Below, one piece after another: positions 31,837 through 42,226 of a stretch of DNA of 64,000 nucleotides. Source of the DNA: Adiantum capillus-veneris (lineage: Eukaryota; Streptophyta; Polypodiopsida; Polypodiales; Pteridaceae); the NCBI GenBank assembly GCA_014529385.2, contig CM043959.1, forward strand, positions 94,068,529 through 94,132,528, written 5' to 3'. Position 1 is the first letter of the stretch; every line of letters starts with the position of its first letter. Made by a program: the position numbers and the translations under genes. Below the pieces are notes generated by a model that had not been told where the DNA came from, made no database searches, and saw nothing but the letters and a program-made list of their open reading frames with translations.

Positions 31837-32880
31837 CTTCTCCATCTTCTTCATCCTCTTCCTCTTATGAAAGTGATGGTGAAGACAATGAAGATCAAGG
31901 CAAGAAAAAGGTGAGAAAGAGGTCACCCTCTTCTTCATCTTCTGAAGAAAGTGATGGTGCAACCTTTGAACTATCAAAAAGAAGAGGCCATAGGAAATCC
32001 TATGCCGCATGGAAGAGGTCATCCAAGCTCAAAAAATTCAAAGAGGGAGGGAAGAACATCTCTTTTCTTACCTACGATGGCACTTTTGGTGCTACGAACA
32101 AAGTCTTCTCCTTTATCCAACAGTTCGATGTGGCGTTTGGATATGGGGGCTTCACGGAGTCCTCTAAGCTACAACATGTAGCTATGCACTTTCAAAAGTC
32201 CGCCAGACAATGGTGGTCTAGCCTACAAGCAACAAAGAAGCTCCACGAACATGGAAAGCTTTAAGAGATTTCATTATGAAGCAGTTCTTGGCATTGATGC
32301 CAAAGACAAAGTACTCACCGAATGGCGAAGCTTAAAGATCTCTCCTTACGAATCCATTCACAAATATGCAGACAAGTTTTGGGACCTACAAGTCAAAGCC
32401 GTTGTCTTCAGAAAGTTGGATTTTGGAGAGCAAAAGCAACAATTTTGTGCGGGCTTAACTGAAGAAATGGCGGAGTATGTCAACTCCAAAAGGCCACGCA
32501 CCATATTGGCGGTTATACACCATACTATGGTGGCCTCTCGAATCAATTTCCAAACGGGGGCTAAAAGAAATTCTAAGACCACGGAAAACAAGGTTTCCAA
32601 TGAGCCTAAGGGAAGGACAATGTCCAAAATTCTCCTACAGGCAACCCCAACAAAGCTAAAGAGTAGGGAGTTTATAAAGGCAAAAATAAACTCTCTCCTG
32701 AAGAGCTCAAGCGTTATCGCAAGGATAACCGCTGTTTCAAGTGCGGCGAGAAAGGGCATGCGTATTGTGATTTTCCCCAAAAGAATAGCTGCCATGAACC
32801 TCCTAGAGCTACCTTGGTCGAAATCCAAGAGGAGGAAATTCACCACAAAGGATCTCCTCTATGCCATGCTTGGGGAAAGG
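31837..32880 (+). pseudogene. gag: gypsy-2-family Gag fragment without LTR
   Basis: It starts abruptly inside Gag with the Ser/Glu-rich stretch, then RRGHRKSYAAWK, FLTYDGTFGATNKVFSFIQQFDVAFGYGGFTESSKL, FQKSARQWWSSL, WRSLKISPYESIHKYADKFWDLQ and LTEEMAEYVNSKRPRTI. The zinc knuckle near 32735-32780 has CFKCGEKGH, but the last cysteine is replaced (AYCDF where gypsy-2 has AYHAC). Frame changes occur near 32235 and 32610. No LTR, primer site or start codon precedes it, so it is a truncated copy. Confidence 0.88.
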
Positions 32881-33318
32881 TAAGAGAACATGATGCTTTT
32901 ATTCTCTTTGACCCTGGTTCTACTCACAATTTTATATCTATAGAGTTGGCCACCAAGCTAGCCATACAAGCCTACGAGATGGGAGATGTCCTACCCGCAG
33001 AAGGTGCTTTCAAGGGGTAAGAAGCTTCAGACACTCCCTTAATCAAGAAATTGAGGCTCCGTGTCCAAAGCTATGTGGACAAAGAGGACTTCTTTATCTC
33101 TCCTCTCAAACATGAGGATGTAATCCTAGGGGCACCATGGTTTGATCGCATGGCTGCCAATGTTAAATTCCTTGAAAGGAGAATCTCCTTAAAGTTCAGG
33201 AAAAAAGATATGTATATAGATGTTAAGGAAATGGGTAACACTATACCCATTGTACATACACAAGCTTTCAACAAGTCAATAAAGAGCTCTATTTTCCGTG
33301 TACATGATTTTTGTTAAA
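32814..33318 (+). pseudogene. pol: gypsy-2-family protease fragment
   Basis: Protease with the active site FDPGSTHNFIS near 32905-32940 and the DVILGAPWFDRM patch. A TAA at 33018-33020 interrupts it after GAFKG, and the frame is lost near 33295. It is collinear with gypsy-2 23600-24030 on the other strand. Confidence 0.88.
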
Positions 33319-35040
33319 AATTCTAAAAAATGAACCTAATATTTTACCAAAAGAAAATATACACAATCAAAAGGAATTAGAGTTATCCAATTTTCTCAAG
33401 GGGTTTTAGGATGTCTTTATTGACGACATCCCTTGTGAGCTACCTCCTAAACGAGGTAATGATGACCATGCAATTGAACTTCTTCCAAGAAGTTCACCGC
33501 CTAACAAACCTCCTTATAGAGTTTCTCAAGCTCAACAAGAGGAGATTATGTGGCAAGTGCATGAGTTAGTTGAGAAGGGCATGGTGAGGCCTTGCTCATC
33601 TCCATTTTGTTCTCATGTGCTACTAGTGCAAAAGAAAGACGGCACATATAGTATGTGTGTCAACTATAGAGCACTATATAGGATCACTATCAAAAATAGG
33701 TTTCCTGTTCCGTGGGTAGAAGACGTATTTGATAAGCTACAAGGGTCCACCTACTTTAGTAGGATTGACCTAAAAAGTGGCTATCATCAAATGAGGATAG
33801 TTGGTCAAGACATTGTAAAGATTGCATTTTGCACTACGTTTGGTCTTTACGAATACATTGTCATGCCTTCTGTCTTGACCAATGCACCAACCACATTCAA
33901 CCGCTTGATGGACAAGCTATTCAGGCCTCGATGAACCTTTACTAGAGTGTTCTTTGATGATATCATCATCTACTCTAATTCATTAGACAAACACAAGCAA
34001 CACCTCCAGGTAATATTTCAAGTTCTAAGAGAGAATAAACTTTATGTTAATCGAAAGAAAAGTGAATTTTTCTTACAAGAGATTCAATATCTAGGTCACA
34101 TTATATCTCAAGATGGCATCCAAATGGATCCATCAAAGTTAGAGGTAATAAAAGGATGGCCTAAACCAAGGAATCTTCATGAGTTAAGAAGCTTTATAGG
34201 CATGTGCGCATACTATAGATGCTTCATAGAAAAGTTCTCACTAATAGCAGGACCATTACATGACCTAACAAAGAAAAATGTTAGGTACACATGGTATGCC
34301 AAGGAGAACAATGCTTTCGAAAAGCTTAAAGAAAAGCTTATCCCTCAACCTGTGCTTACATTACCGGATCTCTCAAAGCCATTTGAGGTCCAATGTGACA
34401 CTTGTGGTGATTGCCTTGGAGCTATTTTGCTTCAAGAAGAGAATGCCATAGGCTATGAAAGTTGAAGTCTTGACCCTATTGAGCAAGCTCTAGGCATACA
34501 TGAAAAGGAACTCCTCGCAGTTCTACATGCCTTAGACTCATGGAAGCACTATTTATTGGGGACTCCTTTCATTCTGCGAGTGGATCACCAAAGTCTTAAG
34601 TACTTCATGATGCAGACCAAGCTCTCCGACAAACAAATGAGGTGGGAAAACTTTCTTTCACAATGTCATTTTCATATTGCCCACATTGCTGGCAAGCATA
34701 ATCAAGTAGCCGATGCACTCTCAAGACGACCAAGACTGAATGCGGTTTCCATAGCAGCTCTCAATGATTTATCTTTTATGATAGATGAGTATGCTATTGA
34801 TCCCGATTTTAGAGATGTGATTTCAGCCCTTGCACTAGGGAAGAAAGAGGAACCATTTACTTTACAAGATGGTTATCTTCTCTACGGCAATAGACTATGC
34901 GTTACTGGCTTGAGAAAGTAATGTAGGAATCTCATGCTCCTCCTTATGCAGGGCATAGTGGGATTCAGTCTACTCTAAAGGGGATTGAAACATATTTCTA
35001 TTGGCCTACCATGAAAGCAAACATGCAAGATTATCATTAG
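33319..35040 (+). pseudogene. pol: gypsy-2-family reverse transcriptase-RNase H, ending in integrase zinc domain
   Basis: RT motifs [45 protein letters not shown] and the catalytic VFFDDIIIYS (33947 onwards). RNase H has CDTCGDCLGAILLQ, a stop after IGYES (34463-34465), EKELLAVLHALDSWKHYLL, HQSLKYF and HIAGKHNQVADALSRRP. After the 34919 stop the integrase begins (HAPPYAGHSGIQ, then GIETYFYWPTMK) but ends at a TAG near 35040 before the CxxC. From there similarity to gypsy-2 stops. The fragment is therefore cut at both ends. Confidence 0.9.
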
Positions 35041-36720
35041 GAAAAGTTTGGACTCAAAAAAGGACTTTTTGGCGTTAGAGAGAGAATGTTGTTCGACCAA
35101 TAGAGTTTGAGTCACCACAACGGTAGCTCCAATTTATTTGATTTTTTATCTCGAATTTGTGCGTTTTCAAAAAAGAGGTTTTTCTGTTAAAAAGATCTGA
35201 ATAAGAAGATACGACGCGATTTGTGCAAATTATTCCCCTGCCATGGGCGACGAACGCCGAATGTGCCATAACTCACATTCAATGAGGCACACCTTCTGAT
35301 GAACACTTTTCAAGCTACTACTTCTTGTGTAAACTAGTGAGCCTCTTTTCTTTTATTGTTTTTGCGTAGTGTCACTTCGTAGCTAATAGAAGCAGAGATG
35401 GAAGGAAGACGACCACGACGACCATCCGCCTCTGTTAAATCTGTGGAACTATGCAACAGCTTTGACTTAGACCATGGTCGCTGGATGTCTACCACAGTCA
35501 CCATTGGTAGTTGGGTTCTACTTCAAACAAGAAGAAGAAAACGGATGTCAAATGAATTCATCAACAGCTACAAAGGACGTTGTGAGTGGGATGGAAACAC
35601 ACAGAACGCCTCTATAATAACCCAATACACACTCTTGGAAAGATACACACACACACTATGGGGCACCACTCGGCTTACACAACACATCTGGCCGAGGCAG
35701 GGAACACACCTCTGGAGTGAGAGGAGAGAGACTATCCACTTGCCCACTCCACACAAACACACACACACACACCCAAAAAACTCAGCTCAAAAGAGGAGAA
35801 TTTCTGATGTTTAGATACAATTGAGCTTGGGCCAACACCAATGGGGCAAATAGCTCACACAATCTGGGTAAAAGATACCAGATACAATCACAAATTGGAG
35901 CAAAAGCTTCGCTCATAGAAGAAACTTACACAACCAAAACAGCAAAAAAAAAAGTGAGGAATTTGGAAAAATGGACAGCTCCATCGCGTCCGGAACGGCC
36001 CAAAACCTCAGTCTGCAATGTCAAAGTGCTCAAATCCGACCTCGGATGAGCAGTTTACGGCCAAAACAAGCTCCAAAAACCCCAAAAACACACCTGCGGC
36101 TGTTCCTACTCTCTTTCCCACATTTTTTCTGGTCTTATCTCTTTTTTTTCAGTTTCCACACTTAGCTTTATTAGTTGGGCACCCTTGGCCTTTTAGATGA
36201 CCTCAAACGGACCCCGAACAGGCCAAAAACTAACCTCGCAGTGCATAGTTGTCACCTTTTTGCATCATCCGCACACCTGGCACTCAGCTTTTTCCAATAA
36301 TGCGTCTCGCAACCACGTGAAGTGGCCCCAAAAGATGGTCCTCATGATGATATTTCTGCATAATTATCACAAGAAAACATCCACGTTGTGCCCGTACTTC
36401 TCCACGTGCAAGTATTGACCCCATTCGGCCTCCTGACACCACTAGATGCCATCTAACGCACCTGCTTACCTCATGTCGTCGGCCCGTGGATAGCTTCCTC
36501 GAGAAGTTTTAAGCGCTACCAACTCCTCATTATTGTAGAAAAAAAACACACTTGTACTGGTAATAGTGAAAATCGATGCACTATGTACATGCTGTCCTAC
36601 CTGTACATATGTGGGCCCCACGTAACCACCTGGCTCTGGAAAATGGGTAATTCTTTATTTGATACACCATGCATGTGTATGTACATATGCACAATTCCTT
36701 GCTCCAAAAAACTCCTGACA
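35041..36720 (-). mobile_element. probable 3' LTR region of the gag-only element at 36.7-38.3 kb
   Basis: The block begins on the minus strand with TGTCAGGAG, four bases after a polypurine tract, as a 3' LTR would. I could not find its partner on the far side of the gag, so the extent (up to 1.68 kb, to the edge of the gypsy fragment) is an upper bound. Inside are short CA runs (35645-35658, 35757-35772). The frame at 35398-35814 has low-complexity composition and no recognisable domain. No gene is seen. Confidence 0.35.
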
Positions 36721-36724
36721 TAAT

Positions 36725-36739
36725 TTGCCCACCCCCTAG
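36725..36739 (-). other. polypurine tract of the gag-only element
   Basis: The minus strand reads CTAGGGGGTGGGCAA. The same core GGGGGTGGGCAA precedes the LTR at 50134, and a relative (GGGATTTGGGCAA) precedes the LTR start at 61497. Confidence 0.65.
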
Positions 36740-36764
36740 CCTGCTAGAGCATTCATGCTCAGTA

Positions 36765-38261
36765 CTAGCAGTAGTAGATGCTCAATCCACCTGGATCAAA
36801 AGGCCAAAGGCATATTTCCTGATTCACAAGAAGCATCATAACACCACACCTACATTTGTCAACAATCAACCAAAATGCACCATAGGCATATCCAACTAAC
36901 ACATCCGCCCTGTATGGCGTTCCAAAAGCATAAATATTGCATGCCACATTCAACCCAACCGATAGAGACAACTCAAGTGACTCATCACCTGGCATCTTGG
37001 CTTCACCAGCCATAGCAACAACCTGCAAATCATGCACCCAAGTAGCTAAAAGCATTGTGTGAAGGTAAAGTTGTTGATATCCAAAACACAAAAGTATCCC
37101 CGCAGCACACATATCCCTAGCATAGGCATCCACATAGCTAAGATTGGACTCATATATGCCAAACCCCTTCTCATCATCATAAGCATACTCATCATCACAC
37201 ATCACTTTATCCACATCGTAATCATGGCTAGCACCACTATCCATAGCTTCTAGCATGGGTTCATCAGTCTCCAAGAATACAGATCCCTGCTCTAAACCAC
37301 AATCATGCTCACAAATCGGTTCAATCACTGCACATACATCAAAATATGGCTTCAACACAGGCTCCACATCCAACAAATCCACAAAATGGCTCTCAATCTT
37401 GCCCTCTTCCCTAATTTCCAAGGAACTAGTATCCAAAGATACGTGCTCATCATCAATAACCTCAACCTCACACTCACACCCAGAATCACAAGGTACACAA
37501 GTAGCCAATGCATCCTCTTCAAGACTTTTCAATCCTGTATCCAAAGCATTACTCACCTCTTTAGGCTCTTCCATAAACCTGTCAACCTGCAAGACCTCTT
37601 TACGCTTCACAATAGACCTTGGAAAGAAACGAGAAACATCATAGGATAGGCTACTTTTCACCTGCTTAGGCTTAACTTCATCTTCCATGTCAAATCCATT
37701 TTGCACATGCATACCTGTACTGATACCATGTTCCTCAAGACGCTTAAACTTCCATTCCTTGTGCTTTGCAATGCATCCTGCATCTTCAAAAGACTCAGGC
37801 CTCTTCAACTCAACCTCGAACCACAACCAAGGTGACAAACCATCAACAAAAGAACTTTTCTTCAATGAACAAGGGGGGGTCTCATCCTTAAGAGCAACAC
37901 ACCAACGAGTCCATAAATCTGTAAAACCTTGTACATAGGCATCAACACCTTGACAAGAACCTTGCTTAAGAGCATTGAGCTCATTCCATACTGCATTTGC
38001 ATCTTCAAAAACCTAGAAACGCTCTAAAAAAGCTTCTATAAACTTGTCAAGACTCAAACCATAAGAAGAATCCACTGCTTCTTTAGCTTCCAAATCCATG
38101 AACCAAACACGGGCTTCATCTTTCAAAAGAAATCCAAATAGCCTCAAAATCTTGTCCTCATCACACATATTGTTGCTTATGCATGCCACCTTGACTTGCT
38201 CCAGAAAGTCTTTCGCATCTTCACCACTTCTTCCATGAAATTCCGGATAAGAGAAAGCCAT
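36765..38261 (-). pseudogene. gag: gag-only element protein, one nonsense codon
   Basis: A minus-strand frame of about 498 codons with a single TAG at 38013-38015; the same frame continues through it. The N-terminal part is a retrotransposon Gag domain: FSYPEFHGRSGEDAKDFLEQVKVACISN, then LRLFGFLLKDEARVWFMDL, then ...FIEAFLERF and, past the stop, VWNELNALKQGSCQGVDAYVQGFTDLW. The middle (37700-37250) is acidic with many Asp, Glu and Cys but no zinc knuckle. The last 110 residues are hydrophobic (ILLCFGYQQLYLHTMLLATW, LVGYAYGAFWLIV) and end with a WPFDPGG motif about 10 residues before the stop. No protease, RT or integrase is present before the polypurine tract 25 bp downstream, so this is a gag-only unit. 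The start is the ATG of MAFSYPEF. Confidence 0.7.
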
Positions 38262-39442
38262 GGCTACCCAAGTTACAATGCTTTGAGAACCCCTTCAAAC
38301 ACACATGCAAGAACCCACAACTTTTGACTAACTCAATCCCCAGAAACCTCAATGGAGCTCAACTTCAGATAAGGACAAACACATGCACATCAAATGAGTT
38401 TTCATAGTTGATCATCGGAATTACAACAGGCAAAGGACATTCCAGGATCTCTCTTAATCTTCTTGGCCCGAACATAAAGACTATGCGCTGCTGGAAAAAA
38501 ATCTTCCTGGACACATGAACATTTATCTGGATTCTCTGAGTTAAATGAAAAGGAGTGAATTGAGGGCCATTTTGATCATCCATTAAAGCCAACCATGCAG
38601 CTCCCAAGAAGGCACACCTATCTTATCCTCTGATTTTACCAAAATTTCAGCAGCATAACAGCATAAATGGCTCAAAAGAACAAAAGACCAGCCATCATAA
38701 CTTGGAAAAAATTTTGATAGAGTTTTCCCAGAAGTAGAGCAGTAGAAACCCAAAATATAGACGGTATATGTATGCATAAACTGTCAACAATAGAACCCGA
38801 GCATCAAGTAGGAATCACTAGTACATAGCCTATGGCGAGGTCACGAAAAGGGTGCTCCAGCTACCTGTATCACCAAAAGGATCTCCACATTTGAGAATCC
38901 CCCAGCTCAATAAAACCTCACGCTATTGACCCTCACAAGAAGGCTAATGCAAATCGCGTATAGTCAAGTCTCAGAAATGACTATCTTCCAGACCAAGTCT
39001 CGGAATGGATGGGACTGCCAAATAAAACCAAGTATGGCTCCACAAATGCGTACAATGGCATTTTCCACAAGTGTCGTACAATCTAGCAGACAATGTGCTC
39101 AAACAGGCGCCAAATGATGCATACCCACAACAGCTGCAAGTGACACCACTGTTAGTATATCACTGTACTCCAGCTACCTGTACCTCTGTGAATCACCTGT
39201 ACCTGTACCTGTCCTTGTAACCTGTCACCTGTTACCTGCAACCTGTAATCCCGAATCTCGAAGCTTGAAGCATGCCCAACGTGAGCTCTGACAAGGAAGT
39301 GGTTACGAGCTGTTTTAGCACGCAAAGGGAAGTCCCTTCTCCAAATGCATTCAACTCTGCTTGCACCAAGGGAACGCTGGGATATTTTGGCAAGATGCGA
39401 AGGGAAGGCCTTTCTCCAATTGCAATCACCCATGCTCGCACC
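38262..39442. other. no recognisable gene; presumed leader/5' LTR zone
   Basis: No conserved frame on either strand. A CTCCAGCTACCTGTA motif occurs near 38855 and again near 39168. If the 36.8-38.3 kb gag belongs to a complete element, its leader and 5' LTR would lie here, but I see no match to 35041-36720. Confidence 0.4.
39176..39246. repeat. ACCTGT-rich short tandem array
   Basis: About nine ACCTGT or ACCTGC words occur in 71 bp, some directly tandem (39200-39214) and some with 1-6 bp spacers. It looks like an imperfect hexamer minisatellite. Confidence 0.8.
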
Positions 39443-39445
39443 TTA

Positions 39446-39762
39446 GGCCCGGTTCAGACGAACCCAGTGGCAGCAAGCTCGCAGTGTACCTTCCTCCAGC
39501 CTGCCTATTCACAAGAGACGGAGGCAGGGTGATGCAAATTGAGTGCTAGTTGAACTGCAACATCTCTTAGCCCTGCGATCAAAGATCTACTCTGCTCACC
39601 CGCGAATGGTGCTGAAAAGTGCTCGGTAGCGATGCATTTCCGAGGGGGGGGGAATTCGCCCATGAAATGGCGGGTCCAGAAGTGTGGGCCTTTCTTTTTG
39701 CCCAATCAGTTAATGCCAACGTGTACAGCGATTGGCTGCTGCCGCCCCGTCTGAACCGGGCC
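39446..39762. mobile_element. MITE, PIF/Harbinger (Tourist)-like
   Basis: The 317-bp unit has terminal inverted repeats GGCCCGGTTCAGACG (39446-39460) and its exact complement (39748-39762), with weaker inverted similarity further in (GGCAGCA). It is flanked by TTA on both sides (39443-39445 and 39763-39765), the target duplication typical of PIF/Harbinger elements. No transposase is encoded, so it is non-autonomous. Confidence 0.85.
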
Positions 39763-39765
39763 TTA

Positions 39766-40252
39766 TGTAAGACTTGCAAGAGGAGGACCAAAACAGCTAT
39801 AGGTCCAAATCCTCAGTCAAGGGTGTAATTTACTAGTCTTCTTGATGATTCAAATCATGAATCCGAAGGCCAACGAGATATTCTCAAACAATAGAGAAGA
39901 TGATTCATTCCTCCTCGACAAATTTGACTGAGAGGAAGTCTCATTCGACATTCCAGACGAATGCATACATCATGATGGCCATAATGGCACTTGTTCAGAA
40001 TATACAACTTTTACACAACCACGAGACAAAGCTAAAGCTCCAAACAAAATGCCCTTTTTCTCTATGAGATGAGAGAGACCCCGGGTTTTAAGAGAATGTA
40101 TGATGTATGGAAACCAAACGAGAACCTAACCAACAACTCATTGGTTGAAGTTTTGATTTTTTTACATTTTAAACTCGAGCAGTGTGGCTAAAAACAAAAA
40201 AATAAATGCACTAAGTAGTAAGCACTAATTCTATAAGTAGACCTATTTCTGA
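39766..40252. other. no recognisable gene
   Basis: Short degenerate frames only, such as a plus-strand stretch around 39880-40060 interrupted by stops. I see no motif. Confidence 0.4.
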
Positions 40253-40431
40253 TGTGAAAGTACTTAGGAGGGGAGTCTTTTAAATGCTTTCTATTTTGTT
40301 TGAACTTTGAGAGTGCCCGCATGCCAAGTTTGAAAATGATATTGGTGCCCCTCTCTTTCAACCGCGTAAGAGTTTGCACGGGTCTACCGCATATGTGGCA
40401 TTTGTGCAGTGGTTGAAGCATGATTCCCCTG

Positions 40432-40487
<56 letters not shown>

Positions 40488-40716
40488 GTTTGAGGAGAGT
40501 ACCTTTTTCATTGAAAGGTTGGACTATGACCTATGTGGTCCTCATCGAGTCCTGAGTTCACTCCCATGTAGTTGCCTCTCCCCTCCACTAATCAATGCAA
40601 GTCGTCTTGCCTAGTTGCTAGGATAGCAATGGTCATCATCAATGCTTGTGCGTGGGAACACAATTTCCATCACCTCCGTATCTCAACTGCAAGCATCCTC
40701 CTTTGTTTGCTTGTAT

Positions 40717-40796
<80 letters not shown>

Positions 40797-40832
40797 TTTT
40801 GAGTGGTTGAAGCAAGATGCCCCTGATTGACT

Positions 40833-40881
<49 letters not shown>

Positions 40882-41112
40882 TAGTTTGATTAGAGTATCT
40901 TTTTCACTAAAAGATTGGACTATGACCTATGTGGTCCTCATTGAGTCCTGAGTTCACTCCCCTAGAGTTGCCTCTCCCCTCCACTACTCAATGCAAGTCG
41001 TCTTGCCTAGTTGCCACGATAGCAATGGTCATCATCAATGATTGTGTGTAAGAACACAATCTCCAACACCTCCCTATCTCAATAGCAAGAATCCTCCTTC
41101 GTCTGCTTGTAT

Positions 41113-41170
<58 letters not shown>

Positions 41171-41622
41171 CCCCCCCCCCCCACATGAGTGTGTGACACA
41201 TGCCGAGGCGGCGGGGGGGGGGGGGCGGGGATCCTTTCCCGATTTCCATATCGTTGCGAGCTTGATATGTGTATAAAATTAATAGTTTTTGTCTAAAGAA
41301 TCTAGTCGATATTTTGGTATTGTATTTGGTTAAAAATACATTAAATTCTCATATTTTTTTGTGGACTATTACTGAAAGGAGGAGTGGAGAAGAAATATTG
41401 AACAATTTTGGATGTGAAAAGGATGTTGGGGCGATTTGTGTATTTGTGAAGTGAAAGTACTTAGGAGGGAAGTCTTTTGGATGCTTTCTCTTTTGTTTGA
41501 ACTTTGCGACTGCCCGGATGCCAAGTTTGAACATGATGTTGGTGCCCCTCTCTTTCAGCCGCGTAAGAGTCTACCTCATATGTGGAATTTGTGCAGTGGT
41601 TGAAGCATGATGCCCTTGATTG

Positions 41623-41680
<58 letters not shown>

Positions 41681-41910
41681 GTTTGATGAGAGTACCTTTT
41701 TCACTTAAAGGTTGGACTATGACCTATGTGGTCCTCATCGAGTCGTGAGTTCACTCCCCTGGAGTTGCCTATTCCCCTCCACTACTCAATGCAAGTCATC
41801 TTGCCTAGTTGCCATGATAGCAATGGTCATCATCAATGCTTGTGCGTGGGAACACAATCTCCATCACCTCCCTATCTCAACTGTAAGCATCCTCCTTCGT
41901 CTGCTTGTAT

Positions 41911-41999
<89 letters not shown>
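40253..41999. repeat. three related units bounded by GA and CT microsatellites
   Basis: Units at 40253-40793, 40801-41167 (short at its left end) and 41451-41999 share a CCAAGTTTGAA...GGTTGAAGCA block, then a (GA)n run, then about 245 bp with GGTTGGACTATGACCTATGTGG, TTCACTCCC, CAATGGTCATCATCAATG and CTTGTATGAT, then a (CT)n run. GA runs: 40436-40484, 40834-40876, 41628-41678. CT runs: 40719-40793, 41114-41168, 41912-41999. In each unit the GA and CT runs are complementary and could pair across the 245-bp core. Confidence 0.9.
41168..41230. repeat. C15 and G13 tracts facing each other
   Basis: A run of 15 C (41168-41182) is followed 30 bp later by 13 G, one C and four G (41213-41230). The two runs are complementary and could form a hairpin, and each alone could form i-motif or G-quadruplex structures. 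Confidence 0.9.
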
Positions 42000-42003
<4 letters not shown>

Positions 42004-42226
42004 AACCGTTTTTTGACCTAGTAGACAGCAATCCACTCTTTTGATCATAACTTCTTCATCCGAACTCCGATTTGGGTGATCTATAGCCTCAATCGAAGAG
42101 CAAGAAGTCCTCTACGCATTGATGTAAAAACAGAAATTTTCAGAGTTATGGAAGGCGTTTCTGTAGCAGCATTTCCGAAGTGAACAGGTTCAACAAAATT
42201 GATTCTCATCTCCTATTTTACATACA

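Noticed and set aside
35398-35814. 138-codon plus-strand frame opening MEGRRPRRPSASVKS
   Set aside because: Ends in Thr-His microsatellite translation, has no recognisable domain and lies within a presumed LTR.
37255-37649. Overlapping plus-strand frames of 114-129 codons
   Set aside because: Antisense shadows of the acidic part of the gag-only protein at 36765-38261.
36765-37865. Host membrane or Cys-rich protein gene
   Set aside because: The frame continues upstream through one stop into a Gag capsid domain and ends just before a polypurine tract, so it is better explained as an element gene.
39445-39765. Reading the 39.4-39.8 kb inverted repeat as a transcription terminator hairpin
   Set aside because: Arms are 287 bp apart with TTA duplications, which fits a MITE and not a terminator.
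40253-41999. Possible CRISPR-like array of regularly spaced repeats
   Set aside because: Three units of unequal length framed by microsatellites in plant DNA, with no short conserved repeat and unique spacers. It is a tandem or dispersed repeat.
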